From the NCBI RefSeq assembly GCF_023703465.1, contig NZ_JAMQGP010000001.1, positions 1-64,000 on the forward strand: a stretch of DNA of 64,000 nucleotides, written 5' to 3'. Made by a program: the position numbers and the translations under genes. Shown here piece by piece: positions 61,105-64,000 of this stretch. Source of the stretch: Echinimonas agarilytica (GTDB taxonomy: Bacteria > Pseudomonadota > Gammaproteobacteria > Enterobacterales > Neiellaceae). The notes beneath the pieces were generated by a model. It ran no database searches. It saw nothing but the letters and a program-made list of their open reading frames with translations, and was not told the origin of the DNA. The first letter of the stretch is position 1; each line of letters starts with the position of its first letter.

Positions 61105-64000
61105 TTAGAATCGAACCCGAACGCCAGCCGTGTAGTTGGCACCCGTCTCTTTATAAAAACGAAGTAGATGTTTCGTTTTCTCTTTGTCACCCACATATTT
61201 ACGCTGAGCTTCTTCGAGCACATTATTTGCCTGAAGGAAGAAAGTGGCCGCCTTGTACTTGTAGCTCATTGATATATCTAAAGTTTCAAATTCATCCACC
61301 CAAACCGGAAGCTGAATACCGCGCGCGGAATAGTCAACTTCATCGCCAATATCGAAAGGTTCATAAAGGACAAGGTCTTGTCCGGCATTAGATGGACCTT
61401 CGTAATACTCATCTCGGTAGTTGTAAGCCGCTCGGAAGTTGAATCCGAACTTGTCGTAGAACAAAATAAAGTTGAAACTATTTTCTGATAAATTTGGTAC
61501 AGGTAGCTGACTGCCATCTAACTCGCTATAACCAGAGCTTTGTGAGCTATCGGTATAGGTGTAGTTACCCTGAACTCCGAACCCGCTCAAAGCTCCCGGT
61601 AAATAGTCAAACGCATGGCTTGCTGCTAGCTCAATCCCATCAATTGATCCGCTTCCGCCGTTCGCAGGCTTTTCGATAGTGACGGGATCGTCAAATTGTT
61701 TATTGCCGTCTCGATCTGTTGGACCAATCACGGTGTAAAACTCTTTCGATAGGAAATTCTTTAAGGACATATGGAAGAAAGCCGCACTTACAGAATTCAC
61801 GTCACTGATGTACCACTCCCAAGAGAGGTTATAGTTCGTGGCTTCTTCTGGCTTCAATGAAGGAGTTCCCTCTTTACCTCTAAAGCCATTGCCTAAATCC
61901 AAAGATGGAGACAGATCACCTGGATTCGGACGCGTCATCACCTTAGCGAACGCCAATCGAACAAACATGTCATCGGTAAACATGAAGTTGACGTTCCCTG
62001 AAGGCAGCACGTTGCTATAGGTGTTGCTCTCCCTTGTGGCGGTATATAACTCTTGAACTTGAGAATCATAATCACGATAAGGGGCATCACCATCAGATAT
62101 CCTAGTGGTGATCATGCCAAGCGTATCCACATCTGTTTCAACGTAACGAACGCCAAAATTTCCTGAGTAGGGAATCTCTAATAGTTCATTTTCAAAGTTA
62201 AATTTGGCGTATACAGCCCGCGTTGTCTCTTCGATCAGATAGGGATAACTTTGGTCGGTATAGAGCCCAGCCTTGGGAATGGTAAACACATGATCCAACT
62301 CACCCCCACTAATCAGCTCCTCTTGACCTTCGGGGTATTCAATCTTGTTCTTACACAATCCGGTGGGATTATCAAAAGCGACTTCAAACAGTAAACAGTC
62401 GCCTTGGCGGCCTGGGAAGAATGTATCCACCATATTGGAAAATTCATTGTGAGGTATTCTCATGCTCGTCCAGCTTGGTAACGAATTCGCACCTCTCGAG
62501 CCGGGAAAAAGCCCTACACTGTTCTGAACATATGGATCCAAATAGCCTTCGCCCGGAGCCAAAGTAATATCTTGAGCGTAAAGACCTGCTGCGTGATCTT
62601 CCGCTGCGACACGATTAATCCAATCAATTGAAGGTTTAATGTTGGTCGTGCCACCAAGCATGGTGCCGGTATTCAGGTTTCTATCAGCGTAGCGCCAGTT
62701 TTTTGAGAAAATGGAGTGCAGGTGAAACTCTGCAAACTTCAATTCGGTCCTTTCTCGACTCACATCATTTTTAGCGCCGCGAACACCAAACTCCAACTTA
62801 GTAATGTAGTCACCGTCCAAAAACCAATCAAAGTCGAGAGAAATCGACTCCTTGCGGTTTTCAATAGTGCTTTGATTGCCGTTTATTCGAGTAAAGTTAT
62901 AGTTATCAGGATTCGACAGAGCGCCATCAATTGCAGCTCCTCCATCAAATGACACCATCCCAAGTTCAGGGAAAGTTTGGCCAGGTGCATAGTCAAAGTA
63001 GACAACCGAATTTGAAATCGCTTCGACATCATCATTGCCTTCGACCGCGGTGCTTACCGATGGATCAGAAAGAATGCCGAAACTTTCTTTTTCAGTTTTG
63101 GAGCTCGCATAGGCGTAGTCAGCTTCCATGATGAAATCATCTGAGAGATCGAACTTGCCGCCAAAACCAAATGTCTTTTGGTCAATGTCTTGCAACTCAC
63201 TCGAGAAGTTGGTGTTCACCGGTGATGAGGTGCTACCACTTGCCGGAGCAAAGGCACCGGCTTGCACTATGTATCGATTGACTGTGTCAGTTTGCTTTTC
63301 ATAAACAGGCGATTCGTCGGTCCCGGTATTCACATATTCATAATCAAATGGGCTACGTTCAAACGCTCCGAGAATTACCGGGGTTTCATCTAGATTTGTA
63401 GTGTCTAGTCGATCTCGCTCTTGCAACGTATTCCTTTGGTTGCCCGTAGAGAACCTAAGGCGTTCATTTGAACTCAAACGTTCAAACTTGGAGCTCATTC
63501 CAGAAACATGAAGCTCTACAGACTCGTTGAGCTGCCACTGAATGGTGGAATCAAAAGAGAAGTTTTCTTCTTCAAATGGCTTTCGTTCAATGCTGATATC
63601 TTCAGGGCGAAACACAGCCTGGTTCACAAGCTCTGTATTCTCTATTTGTTTTTCAAGCGCTGGAGACCAATTTGAATCAAGTTGATGAGTTTCAGTAAAA
63701 CGTTCCTGATAGGCCACATTGAGTAACACCCCAATTTCACCCCAATCATTCATGTCCCACTTGGTGGTACCCATAAAGTTGGCTTTCTGACCAAGATCAT
63801 CAGCAATGCTATTTTTCATGCCTTGATAGGCTGCATTAAACGTTGCTTGCTTAAAATCCAATGGTTGAAAGGTTTTAAGCCGAACCGTTGCACCAATAGC
63901 TCCTTCCACCATATCGGCAGTAGGAGACTTAATGACCTCAATGCCTTTGAAGAGCGACGAATCAACTGCATTGAATGAGTTGGAGCGGTCTTCTCCTGTG
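61105..64000 (-). CDS. TonB-dependent outer-membrane receptor (5' part outside the window)
   Basis: The open frame continues through the right edge, so signal peptide and TonB box are missing. The visible part begins in the plug domain (NSFNAVDSSLFKGIEVIKSP, then EGAIGATVRLKTFQP). The beta-barrel follows (FDLSDDFIMEADYAYASS, LAFAKVMTRPNPGDLSPS, SWEWYISDVNSVSAAFFHMS, PNLSENSFNFILFYDKFGF) and ends with the typical aromatic C-terminus GVRVRF. This form is common in Alteromonas- and Caulobacter-type receptors for glycans. The two lipoprotein genes follow on the same strand with short gaps, so all three are probably one transcript. Confidence 0.9.
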   Translation of the reverse strand, partial: TGEDRSNSFNAVDSSLFKGIEVIKSPTADMVEGAIGATVRLKTFQPLDFKQATFNAAYQGMKNSIADDLGQKANFMGTTKWDMNDWGEIGVLLNVAYQERFTETHQLDSNWSPALEKQIENTELVNQAVFRPEDISIERKPFEEENFSFDSTIQWQLNESVELHVSGMSSKFERLSSNERLRFSTGNQRNTLQERDRLDTTNLDETPVILGAFERSPFDYEYVNTGTDESPVYEKQTDTVNRYIVQAGAFAPASGSTSSPVNTNFSSELQDIDQKTFGFGGKFDLSDDFIMEADYAYASSKTEKESFGILSDPSVSTAVEGNDDVEAISNSVVYFDYAPGQTFPELGMVSFDGGAAIDGALSNPDNYNFTRINGNQSTIENRKESISLDFDWFLDGDYITKLEFGVRGAKNDVSRERTELKFAEFHLHSIFSKNWRYADRNLNTGTMLGGTTNIKPSIDWINRVAAEDHAAGLYAQDITLAPGEGYLDPYVQNSVGLFPGSRGANSLPSWTSMRIPHNEFSNMVDTFFPGRQGDCLLFEVAFDNPTGLCKNKIEYPEGQEELISGGELDHVFTIPKAGLYTDQSYPYLIEETTRAVYAKFNFENELLEIPYSGNFGVRYVETDVDTLGMITTRISDGDAPYRDYDSQVQELYTATRESNTYSNVLPSGNVNFMFTDDMFVRLAFAKVMTRPNPGDLSPSLDLGNGFRGKEGTPSLKPEEATNYNLSWEWYISDVNSVSAAFFHMSLKNFLSKEFYTVIGPTDRDGNKQFDDPVTIEKPANGGSGSIDGIELAASHAFDYLPGALSGFGVQGNYTYTDSSQSSGYSELDGSQLPVPNLSENSFNFILFYDKFGFNFRAAYNYRDEYYEGPSNAGQDLVLYEPFDIGDEVDYSARGIQLPVWVDEFETLDISMSYKYKAATFFLQANNVLEEAQRKYVGDKEKTKHLLRFYKETGANYTAGVRVRF

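Overview
This window is a chromosomal segment from a Gram-negative gammaproteobacterium, most likely a marine, Alteromonadales-like species. The evidence is the replication-initiation cluster dnaA-dnaN-recF-gyrB with rpmH-rnpA-yidD-yidC-mnmE on its other side, the pepQ-yigZ-trkH-hemG and def-fmt-rsmB-trkA blocks in enterobacterial-type order, glyQ/glyS as separate subunits, fadBA, and a large TonB-dependent receptor with surface lipoproteins. No species can be named from the sequence alone.

Layout. 1-340: promoters and boxA leader of an rRNA operon that runs leftwards out of the window. 342-9123: yrdA, aroE, a truncated haemoglobin, hemF, tsaC, purEK, yrdD, smg, dprA and a LysM protein. 9245-14909: def-fmt-rsmB-trkA-trkH. 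14922-18963: hemG, a second trkH, yigZ and pepQ on the minus strand. 19182-22517: fadBA behind a FadR-like operator. 22722-30489: tusA, tag, glyQS, a small lipoprotein, a redoxin, a monooxygenase, and an alcohol dehydrogenase divergent from a LysR regulator. 30585-38455: gyrB, recF, a REC-REC-histidine kinase, dnaN and dnaA on the minus strand. 38459-38893: an oriC-like or regulatory gap. 38894-46063: rpmH, rnpA, yidD, yidC, a three-gene membrane/export cassette and mnmE. Three ParB-binding parS palindromes (22977, 27413, 33032) lie on the dnaA-gyrB side, which places the segment in the origin domain.

Immediately after mnmE, where many gammaproteobacteria carry mnmG-rsmG-parAB, the conserved order ends. 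46229-50545 holds a compact three-gene cassette: a HEPN protein with an intact RNase-type motif, a RavA-like MoxR AAA+ ATPase with a C-terminal GLUG-like beta-helix, and a ViaA-like VWA protein with an N-terminal LRAT/NlpC-like domain. This is the best candidate for an undescribed system, possibly conflict or defence related; the function is inferred only.

50700-64000 (minus strand) is a glycan-uptake-like locus. A TonB-dependent receptor (incomplete at the right edge) is followed by two large related lipoproteins, the second ending in two tandem carbohydrate-binding-like modules, and then by a secreted multidomain protein with a beta-helix hydrolase-like core, a fascin-like module and a ricin-type lectin. 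They presumably act together to bind, cut and import a polysaccharide, but the substrate cannot be read from the sequence.
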